Source: Leisingera sp. ANG-M1
GTDB lineage: Bacteria; Pseudomonadota; Alphaproteobacteria; Rhodobacterales; Rhodobacteraceae
Direction of reading: 5' to 3'
Length of the DNA stretch: 64,000 nt
NCBI RefSeq assembly: GCF_000813745.1
Contig: NZ_JWLC01000007.1
Location: forward strand, 62,001 to 126,000
This document shows positions 8,225-17,703 of the stretch, in pieces. The number at the start of each line of letters is the position of its first letter. Position 1 is the first letter of the stretch. The position numbers and the translations under genes were made by a program. Under the pieces are notes generated by a model, which was not told the DNA's origin, did no database searches, and saw only the letters and a list, made by a program, of their open reading frames with translations.

Positions 8225-8707
8225 CTACGCCACCACCCGCAGCCGCGGTGCTTCACCCCGTCCCGCCGCCTGCCCGGCAGAAAACCGGCTGGCGAAGGCA
8301 AGCCCGGCCCGGATCACATGCGGCTCCATCAGCCCGCAAGTCACATCCGCAACCGCCTCGCGCGCCTGCGCTGTCTGATCCCGCCGCATATGATGCAGCA
8401 TACGCAGCAGCGCGGCCTCATCCCCGGTCACCATCCCGCGCTGCTCCATATCCAGGGAATCGATGAACCGGAACTTGTCCTCCCGGCGTTCCAGCACCGC
8501 CCGGACCAGCTTCATCAGCGACTGTGCCACAGGCAGGCCCACCGCCTCGCCCCAGCGCTCCGCGGCCACCGCATAGGCGTGCTGCCAGGCCCGGCTGTCC
8601 GGCTGCTCATAACTCAGAAGAAACTGCCGCAGCACCGGCAGCAGACCCTCTTCAAAACCATCAAACCCATGCGCTGCCAGCGCGGCCTCAGACAATCGGG
8701 CACTCAT
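8225..8707 (-). CDS. Conserved hypothetical protein, helical
   Basis: A 160-residue, mostly alpha-helical soluble protein (MSARLSEAALAAHGFDGFEE...) with no signal peptide and no membrane segment. I recognise no family. The ATG at 8707 is chosen because the upstream 28 codons look non-homologous. It is convergent with the HupE module; a 15-bp TGAC/GTCA palindrome lies about 93 bp upstream. It could be a sensor or adaptor for the neighbouring module, but nothing in the sequence proves this. Confidence 0.6.
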   Translation of the reverse strand: MSARLSEAALAAHGFDGFEEGLLPVLRQFLLSYEQPDSRAWQHAYAVAAERWGEAVGLPVAQSLMKLVRAVLERREDKFRFIDSLDMEQRGMVTGDEAALLRMLHHMRRDQTAQAREAVADVTCGLMEPHVIRAGLAFASRFSAGQAAGRGEAPRLRVVA

Positions 8708-8799
8708 CCGCTTCTCCCATACCGAATTCCGGACAGCAGGCGGGCTGTCCTCTCCGACCGGGCTTGATTCAAAGGCAAATCTGCTGGGCAACGAGCGTC

Positions 8800-8814
8800 T
8801 GACCTATTTAGTCA
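8800..8814. promoter_or_regulatory. Possible TetR-type operator
   Basis: TGACCTATTTAGTCA has 4-bp outer arms (TGAC/GTCA) like TetR-family operators. It lies upstream of the minus-strand hypothetical gene. No TetR gene is visible nearby. Confidence 0.25.
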
Positions 8815-8915
8815 GGTAGTGCAACAAGCCATTTCGAAACCATGGACGCCACGGCAAGACCCTGCGGCAAGCGCAGCCCCCCTGCTTCTTTCTGGTCTCA
8901 AATACCCCGGGTGAA

Positions 8916-8947
8916 TTGGCCGCAGGCCAAGAGGGCAGCGCCCTCTT
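8916..8947 (-). terminator. Two adjacent hairpins downstream of smpB
   Basis: Just after the smpB stop come AAGAGGGC/GCCCTCTT with a 3-nt loop, then TTGGCC/GGCCAA with a 3-nt loop, sharing two bases. No strong T-run follows. Probably the 3' end structure of the transcript. Confidence 0.45.
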
Positions 8948-8951
8948 CCCC

Positions 8952-9434
8952 CTACCGTGCGTCCTTCAGCAGCCGCTGCTTCTGACGCCCCCAGTCGCGC
9001 TTGGCCTGGGTTTCGCGCTTGTCGTGCAGCTTCTTGCCCTTGGCGATGCCCAGCTTGATCTTGGCGCGGCCGCGGTGGTTGAAGTAGATCACCAGCGGCA
9101 CCAGGGTCATCCCCTTGCGCTGCGTCAGATTCCACAGATCCGCCAATTCCTTCTTGGACACCAAGAGCTTGCGGCGGCGGCGCTCCTCATGCTTGAAGAC
9201 TTTGGCCTGCTCGTACGGCGGAATATAGGAGTTCACCAGCCACAGCTCGCCCTCCTCCACCGCAGCGTAAGAATCGGCGATATTGGTGCCGTTGCCGCGC
9301 AGCGCTTTGACCTCGGACCCCTCGAGCGCAAGACCGCATTCGATATCGTCCTCGATCGCGTAATCGAAGCGCGCCCGCCGGTTCTCGGCGATCACCTTGT
9401 AGTTGGGGTCTGATGTCTGCTTCTTCTTGGCCAT
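8952..9434 (-). CDS. smpB: SsrA-binding protein
   Basis: A 160-residue SmpB, the partner of tmRNA in rescue of stalled ribosomes. The family core is complete: [30 protein letters not shown], then [13 protein letters not shown], then KLLVSKKEL, and a basic C-terminal tail ([22 protein letters not shown]) that enters the decoding centre. Usual length. It lies 44 bp downstream of the EamA transporter gene on the same strand and is probably co-transcribed with it. The tmRNA gene itself is not in this window. Confidence 0.95.
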   Translation of the reverse strand: MAKKKQTSDPNYKVIAENRRARFDYAIEDDIECGLALEGSEVKALRGNGTNIADSYAAVEEGELWLVNSYIPPYEQAKVFKHEERRRRKLLVSKKELADLWNLTQRKGMTLVPLVIYFNHRGRAKIKLGIAKGKKLHDKRETQAKRDWGRQKQRLLKDAR

Positions 9435-9478
9435 GGGCGGCAGATGTAAGGCGGCGCGGCGGCGGGCGCAAGACAGGG

Positions 9479-10333
9479 TTACGCTTTACGGCTGCGCAGC
9501 AGTGTAAAGACGCCACTGCCAACGATGACCGCGCTGCCGATCAGGGTCAGAGCATCGGGACGCTCGCCGAACACCAGCACCCCCAGCACCATTGCAAAGA
9601 CCAGCCGCGTGTAGCGGAACGGCGCAATCACCGAGATCTCCCCTGCCCGCATCGCACCCGACAGCGCATTGTAAGCAATCACCCCAATCACCGTGGCGGC
9701 AGCAATGTCCAGCCAATTGCGCGGCGCGGGCCAAACCGCCCCGCCTGTCCAGCCCAGCGCAATAACCCCTGCTACCACCAGCATAGCAAAGCCCAGGAAC
9801 CCCAGCTGGTTGTTGCTCATGTCCTTGGGTGCGGCCCGGGTCGCCAGATCACGCCCCGCAAACCCCAGCGTGCCCGCAACCGCAAACAGTGAAGCGGGTT
9901 CAAACCCGCTCACCCCCGGCCGCAGGATCAGCAGCACCCCGGCGAAGCCCAAGCCGATTGCCAGCCAGCGCCGCCAGCCCACGGTCTCGCCAAAGAACAC
10001 CACCGCGCCAGCCGCCACCACCAGCGGCGTTGCCTGCAGAATGGCCGAAGCCGAGGACAAAGGCGTCAGCGCAATCGCCAGGGTGAAACACAGACGCCCG
10101 ACCACCTCTGCCAAGGAACGCCATAGCATCGGGCGCGTGCCAAAGCCCGGGTGCCAGGGAGCATGCCCTTGCGCACGCGCCAGGCTCGCAAAAATGACCA
10201 TACCACCGAGGCCAAAGAGGATCAGGATCTGCCCCACCGGCAAGCTGGCGGCAGCGGATTTGATGAACATATCTTCCAGCGCAAAAGCGGCCATGGCCAG
10301 CACCATCAGAAGGCTTCCGCGCAGCGTGTCCAT
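9479..10333 (-). CDS. EamA/DMT-family transporter
   Basis: A 284-residue protein with about ten membrane helices arranged as two EamA repeats (roughly 1-135 and 145-284), each ending in the usual pattern ([21 protein letters not shown] and [21 protein letters not shown]). The family exports or exchanges amino acids and other metabolites; the substrate cannot be read from sequence. The ATG at 10333 starts the first helix correctly; an upstream in-frame start adds a soluble tail. It sits 81 bp downstream of the XRE-cupin regulator on the same strand, so it may belong to the same regulon. Confidence 0.88.
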   Translation of the reverse strand: MDTLRGSLLMVLAMAAFALEDMFIKSAAASLPVGQILILFGLGGMVIFASLARAQGHAPWHPGFGTRPMLWRSLAEVVGRLCFTLAIALTPLSSASAILQATPLVVAAGAVVFFGETVGWRRWLAIGLGFAGVLLILRPGVSGFEPASLFAVAGTLGFAGRDLATRAAPKDMSNNQLGFLGFAMLVVAGVIALGWTGGAVWPAPRNWLDIAAATVIGVIAYNALSGAMRAGEISVIAPFRYTRLVFAMVLGVLVFGERPDALTLIGSAVIVGSGVFTLLRSRKA

Positions 10334-10414
10334 TCCCGTGCCCCTCAAATCCCGTGATCTCAATGACTTGAGCAAGTGGTAGGCAGCCTGTTGGGGAGAC
10401 ACAAGTGCCAGCTG

Positions 10415-10975
10415 TCAGTCCCGCTGCGTCAGAATGGCCTGCCGGTAGTGATGCATGTTGAGGAATGACGCCCCGGTTTCCACGCTGCGATAGCCATGCG
10501 GCTGGTCAGCGGCAAAGCGCAGCCCCTGCCCCGGCTCCAGCGCCACCCATTCATCGTTTCGCAGCACCTCCATGGAGCCATTCAGCACATAGACTTCCTC
10601 GGTCACGCCGGTGTCATGCGGCTGCGACTGGTGGCTTTGGCCGGGCTGCAGCGTCACTTGAAAAGTTTCGGCCCCCAAAAGCGGATCGAAGGGAAAGACA
10701 ATCTTCACAGCGATACTGCCCGGAAACTGCACGGTCTCATAAACTCCCGTGGCCGCGCTGACTGGCCGCGCCGCCTCGCCCAGCAGCGCCGTTAGCGGCA
10801 GGTGGAACCCCTTGGCGATCTTCCACAGCGTGGCGATCGTCGGGCTTGATTCGCCGCGCTCGATCTGTCCCAGCATCGCCTTGCTGACGCCCGTCGCCTC
10901 GGCCGCCTTGCTGAGGCTAAGCCCCGCTGCTGCACGGATTTCCCGCAGGTTCAGGGTGATGCCGTCATCGCTCAT
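10415..10975 (-). CDS. XRE-family regulator with cupin sensor domain
   Basis: A 186-residue regulator: helix-turn-helix XRE domain (about residues 8-63, LREIRAAAGLSLSKAAEATGVSKAMLGQIERGESSPT) followed by a cupin_2 fold (about 105-175). Regulators of this build usually bind a small metabolite in the cupin and control a neighbouring transport or catabolic gene. It is divergent from benE, and the 105-bp gap holds two closely matching palindromes. Autoregulation plus control of benE is therefore the simplest reading. The ligand is unknown; benzoate or another aromatic acid is only a guess from benE. Confidence 0.9.
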   Translation of the reverse strand: MSDDGITLNLREIRAAAGLSLSKAAEATGVSKAMLGQIERGESSPTIATLWKIAKGFHLPLTALLGEAARPVSAATGVYETVQFPGSIAVKIVFPFDPLLGAETFQVTLQPGQSHQSQPHDTGVTEEVYVLNGSMEVLRNDEWVALEPGQGLRFAADQPHGYRSVETGASFLNMHHYRQAILTQRD

Positions 10976-10998
10976 TCTATCCGCCCGTCAAAAAAGCC

Positions 10999-11018
10999 TT
11001 GTGCGTTATAACGCACAA
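10999..11018. promoter_or_regulatory. Operator 1 of the XRE-cupin/benE intergenic region
   Basis: TTGTGCGTTATAACGCACAA is a perfect 20-bp palindrome, 24 bp from the regulator start codon. Its centre is 26 bp from that of operator 2. Confidence 0.8.
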
Positions 11019-11025
11019 ACGGTAG

Positions 11026-11043
11026 TGTGCGCTATAACGCACA
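11026..11043. promoter_or_regulatory. Operator 2 of the XRE-cupin/benE intergenic region
   Basis: TGTGCGCTATAACGCACA repeats the inner 18 bp of operator 1 with one change, giving a palindrome with one mismatched pair. It lies 38 bp before the benE start codon. Confidence 0.8.
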
Positions 11044-11080
11044 AAACCCCTACCCGATCCGGCGCCAGAGGAAAACCCGC

Positions 11081-12259
11081 ATGCTCAAGGATCTGAAGCT
11101 TTCGCATATCGTCTCCGGCGCCGTGGCGGTGCTGGTCGGCTACACCGGCTCGGTCGCGATCATTTTCCAAGCCATCGAGGCCGTCGGCGCCACCCAGTCC
11201 CAGGCCAACAGCTGGATGCTGGTTTTGGGCCTCGGCATGGGGTTCACCTGCCTGATCCTGTCGCTGATGTACCGGATGCCGATCCTGACCGCCTGGTCGA
11301 CACCCGGTGCGGCGCTGCTGGCCGTCAGCCTCAACGGCGTCACGCTAACAGAGGCCGTCGGCGCCTTCCTGTTCTGCGCTGTGCTCCTGACCCTGACCGG
11401 CATAACCGGCTGGTTCGCCGCCTTGTCGCGGCTGATCCCGGACAGCCTGGCCAGCGCAATGCTTGCAGGTATCCTGTTCCAGTTCGGCCTTTCGGCCTTC
11501 ACTTCGCTGCAAACAGACACTGCGCTGGTCGCCGTGATGGGCCTCACCTTCCTGGCAGGCCGCAAGCTGTTTCCCCGCTACACCATCCCCGCCGTGCTGG
11601 CGGCAGGCGTCGCCTGGTGCGCAGGTACCGGCGCCTTTGGCAGCCTGGAGGCGCTGGACCTGACCCTGGCAGCCCCCGAGTTCGTCATGCCCGCCTTCTC
11701 ACTGCCGGTGCTGATCGGCATCGGCCTGCCGCTCTATATCGTCACCATGTCCTCGCAGAACATGCCCGGCGTAGTGGCGCTGAAAGCCTGCGGCTACAAC
11801 GCGCCGGTCTCCGCCAGCCTGACCGTCACCGGTTTGGCCTCGCTGATCCTTGCGCCCTTCGGCGGTTTTGCCTTCAACCTCGCTGCCATCACCGCCGCCA
11901 TCTGCGCAGGTCCGGAGGCGGATGAAAACCCCGAGACCCGCTATTTGGCGGGCGTGATGACCGGCGTGGTCTACATCCTGGTGGGGCTTGGCGGCGCCAC
12001 CGTCATCAGCCTTTTCCTGATCGCACCCAAGGCGCTGGTCGCCACGGTCGCGGGCCTGGCGCTGCTGTCGACCATCGGCAACAGTCTCTCTGCCGCGCTG
12101 GCAGACGCCAAGGGCCGCGAAGCGGCGCTGATCACCTTCATGACCACCGTCTCGGGCATCAGCTTCCTGGGAATCGGCGCCCCCTTCTGGGCGCTGCTGC
12201 TAGGAATTGCCGTGAATCACTGGCTGAAAGGCCCCGAACCCGGCCCGGCGCGTGCCTGA
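11081..12259 (+). CDS. benE: Benzoate/H+ symporter family protein (BenE)
   Basis: A 392-residue inner-membrane transporter with about 11-12 helices. Family features include SHIVSGAVAVLVGYTGSVAIIFQA near the N-terminus, the STPGAALL segment, and MSSQNMPGVVALKACGY in the middle. BenE proteins import benzoate, but members of this family in alphaproteobacteria are poorly tested, and no benzoate-degradation gene is present nearby. I chose the ATG at 11081 because an AGAGGA site precedes it; an earlier ATG in the same frame lies inside operator 2. It is divergent from and probably controlled by the XRE-cupin regulator. Confidence 0.88.
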   Translation: MLKDLKLSHIVSGAVAVLVGYTGSVAIIFQAIEAVGATQSQANSWMLVLGLGMGFTCLILSLMYRMPILTAWSTPGAALLAVSLNGVTLTEAVGAFLFCAVLLTLTGITGWFAALSRLIPDSLASAMLAGILFQFGLSAFTSLQTDTALVAVMGLTFLAGRKLFPRYTIPAVLAAGVAWCAGTGAFGSLEALDLTLAAPEFVMPAFSLPVLIGIGLPLYIVTMSSQNMPGVVALKACGYNAPVSASLTVTGLASLILAPFGGFAFNLAAITAAICAGPEADENPETRYLAGVMTGVVYILVGLGGATVISLFLIAPKALVATVAGLALLSTIGNSLSAALADAKGREAALITFMTTVSGISFLGIGAPFWALLLGIAVNHWLKGPEPGPARA

Positions 12260-12277
12260 ACAACCGCCCGCAAGACA

Positions 12278-12305
12278 TTTAACCCCGCAAAAACCGGCGT
12301 ATACT
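12278..12305 (+). promoter_or_regulatory. Candidate sigma-70 promoter of ilvD
   Basis: TTTAAC and TATACT are separated by 16 bp, ending 88 bp before the ilvD start. The -10 box is strong; the -35 box is only fair. Confidence 0.4.
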
Positions 12306-12393
12306 GCGCCAAAGTTACCGAACACCGCCCCGGCAGGTTGCCTTTATTGCGCAAATCGTGTCCCTGAGGGCAAAGACTAAGGGAACCAGCCTG

Positions 12394-14238
12394 ATGCCAA
12401 AGTACCGATCCAGAACCTCCACCCATGGCCGCAACATGGCGGGCGCGCGCGGACTGTGGCGCGCCACCGGCATGAAGGACGATGATTTCGGCAAGCCGAT
12501 CATCGCCATCGTCAACTCCTTCACTCAGTTCGTGCCCGGCCACGTGCACCTCAAGGACCTGGGCCAGATGGTTGCCCGCGAGGTCGAGGCGGCCGGCGGT
12601 GTGGCGAAAGAGTTCAACACCATCGCGGTGGATGACGGCATCGCCATGGGCCATGACGGCATGCTCTACTCGCTGCCCTCGCGCGAAGTGATCGCGGACA
12701 GCGTCGAGTACATGGTCAACGCCCATTGTGCCGACGCCATGGTCTGCATCTCCAACTGCGACAAGATCACCCCCGGCATGCTGATGGCCGCCATGCGCCT
12801 CAATATCCCCGCGATCTTTGTCTCCGGCGGCCCGATGGAAGCAGGCAAGATCGACATCGCCGATCTGGACATGAAGAAGATCGACCTGGTCGACGCCATG
12901 GTTGCCGCGGCGAATGACAAGTTCACCGACGAGCAGGTCCAGCACATCGAAGAAAACGCCTGCCCCACCTGCGGCTCCTGCTCCGGCATGTTCACCGCAA
13001 ACTCGATGAACTGCCTGGCTGAGGCCCTGGGCCTGGCGCTGCCGGGCAACGGTTCGACTCTGGCGACCCATGCCGACCGCAAGGGCCTGTTCCTGGAAGC
13101 GGGGCGCAAGATCGTCGAGATCACCAAGCGCCACTACCAGGACGAGGAAAAAGGCCTGCTGCCGCGCGAAATCGCGACCTTTGACGCCTTTGAGAACGCG
13201 ATGAGCCTGGATATCGCCATGGGCGGCTCCACCAACACCGTCCTGCACCTGCTGGCCATTGCCAACGAAGGCGAAGTGGACTTCAACATGTCCCACATGG
13301 ACGCGTTGAGCCGCAAGGTGCCCTGCCTGTGCAAAGTGGCGCCGAACACCGCCAACGTGCATATGGAAGACGTGCACCGGGCCGGCGGCATCTTCTCGAT
13401 CCTGGGCGAACTTAGCCGCGCAGGCCTGCTGCACGACCACTGCGGGACCGTGCACTCCTCGACCATGGGCGAAGCTATCGCCAAATGGGACATCAAGGTC
13501 GCCAACAACCCGGAAGCCGAAGAACTGTTCAAAGCGGCCCCCGGCGGCGTGCGCACCACCCAGGCGTTCAGCCAGTCCAACCGCTATAAGGAGCTGGACA
13601 ACGACCGCGAAAACGGCGTGATCCGCTCGAAAGAGCACGCGTTCAGCCAGGACGGCGGCCTTGCGGTTCTGTTCGGCAATATCGCGCTGGATGGCTGCAT
13701 CGTGAAAACCGCAGGTGTGGACGCCAGCAACCTGACCTTCACCGGCACGGCTTACGTCTGCGAAAGCCAGGATCAGGCAGTGAACGACATCCTGACCGGC
13801 AAAGTCACTGAAGGCGATGTGGTGGTGATCCGCTACGAAGGCCCGCGCGGCGGTCCGGGCATGCAGGAAATGCTCTACCCGACCTCCTATCTGAAGTCGA
13901 AAGGCCTCGGCAAGAAATGCGCGCTTCTGACCGATGGCCGCTTCTCCGGCGGCACTTCCGGCCTGTCGATCGGCCATGTCTCTCCTGAGGCAGCTGAGGG
14001 CGGCACCATCGGCCTGGTGCGCCAGGGCGACAAGATCGAGATCGACATCCCCAACCGCTCGATCCATCTGGCGGTCTCCGACGAGGAGCTGGCCGCACGC
14101 CGCGAAGAGCAGGACGCCAAAGGCTGGAAGCCCGCCGAGCCGCGCAAGCGCAAAGTCTCCAAAGCGCTGAAGGCCTATGCGCTGCTGGCCACTTCAGCCG
14201 CCAAAGGTGCCGTCCGCGCGCTGCCTGACGAGGACTAA
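12394..14238 (+). CDS. ilvD: Dihydroxy-acid dehydratase
   Basis: A 614-residue enzyme that dehydrates 2,3-dihydroxy-isovalerate and 2,3-dihydroxy-3-methylvalerate in valine, leucine and isoleucine synthesis. Iron-sulfur ligands are visible in the motifs [10 protein letters not shown] (about residues 121-130) and [19 protein letters not shown] (about 190-208). The C-terminal motifs [12 protein letters not shown] and [21 protein letters not shown] are complete. Length matches the long (E. coli-like) class. The ATG at 12394 gives the canonical [20 protein letters not shown] start; an upstream GTG would add 12 residues. It stands alone here, but its pathway partners leuC, leuD and leuB lie 40 kb away in the same window. 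Confidence 0.97.
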   Translation: MPKYRSRTSTHGRNMAGARGLWRATGMKDDDFGKPIIAIVNSFTQFVPGHVHLKDLGQMVAREVEAAGGVAKEFNTIAVDDGIAMGHDGMLYSLPSREVIADSVEYMVNAHCADAMVCISNCDKITPGMLMAAMRLNIPAIFVSGGPMEAGKIDIADLDMKKIDLVDAMVAAANDKFTDEQVQHIEENACPTCGSCSGMFTANSMNCLAEALGLALPGNGSTLATHADRKGLFLEAGRKIVEITKRHYQDEEKGLLPREIATFDAFENAMSLDIAMGGSTNTVLHLLAIANEGEVDFNMSHMDALSRKVPCLCKVAPNTANVHMEDVHRAGGIFSILGELSRAGLLHDHCGTVHSSTMGEAIAKWDIKVANNPEAEELFKAAPGGVRTTQAFSQSNRYKELDNDRENGVIRSKEHAFSQDGGLAVLFGNIALDGCIVKTAGVDASNLTFTGTAYVCESQDQAVNDILTGKVTEGDVVVIRYEGPRGGPGMQEMLYPTSYLKSKGLGKKCALLTDGRFSGGTSGLSIGHVSPEAAEGGTIGLVRQGDKIEIDIPNRSIHLAVSDEELAARREEQDAKGWKPAEPRKRKVSKALKAYALLATSAAKGAVRALPDED

Positions 14239-14263
14239 AGCCAGTCCAGATTGAAAAACATGC

Positions 14264-14296
14264 AAAGCCCGCCGCCCCATCCGCAGCGGGCTTTTA
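14264..14296 (+). terminator. Terminator of ilvD
   Basis: A 9-bp stem AAAGCCCGC / GCGGGCTTT with a 13-nt loop, followed by TTTTAC, lies 26 bp after the ilvD stop. Confidence 0.8.
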
Positions 14297-14481
14297 CTTT
14301 GAAGAATTCAGGAGCAAGCCGCGAAAGCCTGAGCCGCGGTTCGCTGGCTCTTTTATCGTTTTGCCTGACCAGCCAACGTTTTGCAGGCTCACCTCTAAAG
14401 AAATCACCACACGCATTAAGGTTGTGACATTCGGCCTAGTTGTCCAAAATGGATTCATAACAAGAGATTTCGAGGAGAGCT

Positions 14482-14958
14482 ATGTTTAGATTACTCGCTG
14501 CGGTTCTGGCTGCAGCCGTACCCGCCACTGCACAGGCAGCACCCCAAAAATACCTGTGCGACTTTACTGGTCACGATACGCCCCGCAAGGTTGATGACGG
14601 CGGTTTTATTTCAGAGAAGTACCTGTTGGAAATTGACGCCGGAAACAGCACTGCAACAGCCTATGACGCTCTGGCCCATAGTGTGGACGGCGCTCCAGTT
14701 ACTGCTAAATTCACCCGGAAACGAGATGGGCAGTACCGGCTGAGATGGAAACTTGCCCAAGTGCCGGTTATCGTCACAAAAACCGTTGACTACGGCATAC
14801 CGGACATCATCGAAACCACGTTCACTATGCGGTACTCGGTGCTGTTTGATCCTGAAGCAATGCAAGGAATACTTTCTGCCAGTGGTGCAGGTGAAAGGTT
14901 CACCTCCTCAGCAAAACTGGTATGCCAGAAAACTAATAAGTCTTTGGCCTTCCGCTAA
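14482..14958 (+). CDS. Secreted hypothetical protein, AT-richer than its neighbours
   Basis: A 158-residue protein with a signal peptide (residues 1-19, MFRLLAAVLAAAVPATAQA) and a mature domain with two cysteines far apart (CDF near the N-terminus, LVCQK near the C-terminus) that could form a disulfide. No family is recognised. A GAGGAGA site precedes the ATG closely. Base composition is visibly lower in GC than surrounding genes and codon choice is less biased, which hints at later acquisition. It stands alone between ilvD and the sulfotransferase. Confidence 0.65.
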   Translation: MFRLLAAVLAAAVPATAQAAPQKYLCDFTGHDTPRKVDDGGFISEKYLLEIDAGNSTATAYDALAHSVDGAPVTAKFTRKRDGQYRLRWKLAQVPVIVTKTVDYGIPDIIETTFTMRYSVLFDPEAMQGILSASGAGERFTSSAKLVCQKTNKSLAFR

Positions 14959-15045
14959 TTGCCCTGCCCCGCCGTCACGCAAGCGGCGCCGGGTTCAAGT
15001 TTCTATTGCTGCGTCTACAAGGGCGCGGCAGCCCACTCCCAGGCT

Positions 15046-15864
15046 CTACTCCCCCAGCTTGGCGTGCACTTCTTCCAAGTCGATCTCGCCCACCGGCATC
15101 TTGTTGCCCGGATTTTCGAAATCGTATTTGAACAGTTCGAAATCGCGCTTGTAGATCTCGTAGACCAGATGCATCGACAGGTCGTCGAAATAGTCTTCGA
15201 CCGGATGCGCGCGCTTGGGGCCGTGGCCCTCGCTTTCGTTGAAGCGCGGAATCGCAGCCAGGTCCACCGCATGCGGGGTTTCGATTGCGTCCAGCACATC
15301 CTGCATGCCGCTGTTGAAGTCCTCGGTCCAGAAGATCTTGTTGTAGCGGCCGCCATTGTGGATGAAGGTCGACACATGCCCGGACATCGCCGACCAGTGG
15401 ATGTCCGGGTCCATCGGGCGGCGCCAGCGGATGGTGTCGCGGGCAAACAGCAGGAACCGGCGGAAGCTGGCGATCTGGTCGAATTCCTGCTTGCCGTCCT
15501 CGCCGCCGACCTCGATGCCGTATTCATAGGCAAGCTTGGGCACCAGGTTGCCCCGGTAGCGCCGCCCGTTGCGCTGGATGCCGCAGATCTTGTCGAAGAA
15601 GGACGAAAGAATGCGGGTGTAGGGGTTCCGCACACAGGTGAAGGCGTAGGACCTCTGGCCGCGCACATTGCGGGTGATCGGCCCCTGGCTGTGCTCCAGC
15701 GCCCATTTGTGCAAGCCCCCCTTGGCATCATGAATGTCGCCTTCGAAGAATTCTCCGTGGTCGGAGTAAAAGAGGATCTGCCCAATGGTCGAGCAGGCGC
15801 ATTTCGGCACCACCCGGTAAACCACACTTTCACTTTCCGTCATCCAGGTGCCGGGGAACCCCAT
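15046..15864 (-). CDS. Sulfotransferase, family 2 type
   Basis: A 272-residue cytoplasmic or membrane-associated sulfotransferase that would move sulfate from PAPS to a carbohydrate. The 5'-phosphosulfate loop reads VPKCACSTIGQIL (about residues 19-31) and the 3'-phosphate motif CVRNPYTRILSSFFDKI lies near residue 80. There is no signal peptide. I chose the ATG at 15864 because AAGAGG stands upstream; an ATG at 15906 has no ribosome-binding site. It is divergent from a core-2-type glycosyltransferase, 142 bp apart. Together they suggest synthesis of a sulfated surface polysaccharide. Confidence 0.82.
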   Translation of the reverse strand: MGFPGTWMTESESVVYRVVPKCACSTIGQILFYSDHGEFFEGDIHDAKGGLHKWALEHSQGPITRNVRGQRSYAFTCVRNPYTRILSSFFDKICGIQRNGRRYRGNLVPKLAYEYGIEVGGEDGKQEFDQIASFRRFLLFARDTIRWRRPMDPDIHWSAMSGHVSTFIHNGGRYNKIFWTEDFNSGMQDVLDAIETPHAVDLAAIPRFNESEGHGPKRAHPVEDYFDDLSMHLVYEIYKRDFELFKYDFENPGNKMPVGEIDLEEVHAKLGE

Positions 15865-16006
15865 CCGCTGCCCTCTTCTTTTTGATGCGCCGTTACCCGC
15901 AGTCATCGCATATGTTTACCGAAACGGGAACTATCTGGTTTATTCGTGCCTAAAGGCCCCTTATCAAGGGAAACAATCAGGCAAAACAAGGCAGTCCGTC
16001 CGCGCA

Positions 16007-17584
16007 ATGGCAAAAATCGCATATATTCTGCTCTGCCATAAAGACCCCGAGGCGATCATCCAGCAGGCCGAGCGGCTGACCGCGGCCGGCGACTATATGT
16101 CGATTCACTTCGATGCGCGCGCGGCCGCCGAAGATTACCAGCTGATCCGCAGCGAGCTGGCGGACAACCCCAACGTCGCCTTTGCCCGCAAGCGGATCAA
16201 GTGCGGATGGGGCGAGTGGTCGCTGGTCGAGGCGACGCTCTATGCGCTGGAAACCGCGGTGGAGGACTTCCCCCGCGCCACCCATTTCTACATGCTGTCG
16301 GGCGACTGCATGGCGGTGAAGACGGCGGAATACGCCCACGATTTCCTGGATTCGCATGACTGCGACTTCATTGAGAGCTTCGACTATTTCGAAAGCGACT
16401 GGATCAAAACCGGCTGGAAGGAAGAGCGGCTGATCTACCGCCATTACTTCAACGAGCGCACCCAGAAGAAACGCTTCTACGCCATGTTCGAAGCGCAAAA
16501 GCGGCTTGGGCTCACACGCGAAATTCCCGCCGACATCCAGGTTCAGATCGGCAGCCAGTGGTGGTGCCTGCGCCGCCGCACTGTGGAATGGATCCTCGAC
16601 TTCATAACCAAGCGCAAGGATGTGATGCGGTTCTTCCGCACCACCTGGATCCCGGATGAGACCTTCTTTCAGACCCTGGTGCGCCACCTGATCCCAGAGA
16701 AGGAGATCGAGGCCCGCACCCTCACCTTCCTGATGTTCACCGACTACGGGATGCCGGTGAACTTTCACAACGACCATTACGACCTGCTGCTCAGCCAGGA
16801 TTTTCTGTTTGCCCGCAAGATCAGCCCCGAAGCCAAAGAGCTGAAATCGCGGCTGGGACGGCTTTACGCGGCGCAGGGGGTCGACTTTCAGATCTCCAAC
16901 GAGGGCCGCAGCCTCTACAAATTCCTGGTCCAGCGCGGCCGCATCGGTCGCCGTTTCTCTCCGCGGTTCTGGGAAACCGAAAGCACCCTGGGGCGCGAGC
17001 GAGAGCTTTTGATTGTGATCTGCAAGAAATGGCATGTGGCCAAGCGGCTGCTGGAACAGATTCGCCAGGTCACGAATATCCCGGCCATCGAATACCTGTT
17101 CAACGAGGAAGACACCCCGCTGCCCGACCTCGGCGGCATCCAGGCGGCGCTGATGAAGCGCACCCGCCACCGCCGTGCGCTGATGCGGATGCTGTTCGAA
17201 TACTACGAGTCGGATCAGCTGATCATCTGCCTCGATCCCGGCGCCATCGAACTGATGAACGATTTTCATTCGGACCGCTCCTCGACCCGCTTCCTGCAGA
17301 TCGAGTGCGAGTTCACCGACGACTACCTGATCGGTCACGCACGCCGCGTCGGCCTTGCGGGGGAACGCACCTCGCAGCAGACGCTGGAGCGGCTGCTGCC
17401 GACCATCCGCAACGATATCGTGCATGAAGCCGACCGGATCCGCGACGCCGGCTTCAGCCAGCTGTTTCAGATGCGCGAAAGCAGCTCTCCCGAGGAGAAC
17501 GCCGCCCAGCTCAGCGGCTTCCTTGGCCTGGCTGAGGACAAGACCAGGCAGATCGCCGAAACGCACTATCTGTTTGCCGATTGA
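16007..17584 (+). CDS. Core-2/I-branching-type glycosyltransferase with long C-terminal domain
   Basis: A 525-residue protein. Residues 1 to about 260 resemble beta-1,6-N-acetylglucosaminyltransferases (PF02485-like): start MAKIAYILLCHKDPEAIIQQAERL, then YMSIHFDARA, FYMLSGDCMAVKT and GSQWWCLRRRTVEWIL, and PDETFFQTLV. The remaining roughly 260 residues form a separate domain known mainly from Rhodobacteraceae (DUF5928-like, by memory). There is no signal peptide or membrane helix. The start at 16007 gives the family N-terminus, although the ribosome-binding site is weak. A role in exopolysaccharide or capsule synthesis is inferred from the family and the divergent sulfotransferase. Confidence 0.82.
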   Translation: MAKIAYILLCHKDPEAIIQQAERLTAAGDYMSIHFDARAAAEDYQLIRSELADNPNVAFARKRIKCGWGEWSLVEATLYALETAVEDFPRATHFYMLSGDCMAVKTAEYAHDFLDSHDCDFIESFDYFESDWIKTGWKEERLIYRHYFNERTQKKRFYAMFEAQKRLGLTREIPADIQVQIGSQWWCLRRRTVEWILDFITKRKDVMRFFRTTWIPDETFFQTLVRHLIPEKEIEARTLTFLMFTDYGMPVNFHNDHYDLLLSQDFLFARKISPEAKELKSRLGRLYAAQGVDFQISNEGRSLYKFLVQRGRIGRRFSPRFWETESTLGRERELLIVICKKWHVAKRLLEQIRQVTNIPAIEYLFNEEDTPLPDLGGIQAALMKRTRHRRALMRMLFEYYESDQLIICLDPGAIELMNDFHSDRSSTRFLQIECEFTDDYLIGHARRVGLAGERTSQQTLERLLPTIRNDIVHEADRIRDAGFSQLFQMRESSSPEENAAQLSGFLGLAEDKTRQIAETHYLFAD

Positions 17585-17703
17585 TCCTCTGGCCCTCGGC
17601 TCCGCTGTGTGACAGGGTTCACTGACACAACCGGAAATCTGGTTATGTCATACGCCGGCGTCCGGAGCATGGCTCCGGAACTTCAGCACCGGAAGGAAGA
17701 ACA

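Noticed and set aside
12217-14067. A 616-codon open frame opposite ilvD
   Set aside because: It is a mirror of high-GC codon bias. The His/Ala/Gly-rich product shows no motif, while ilvD is unambiguous.
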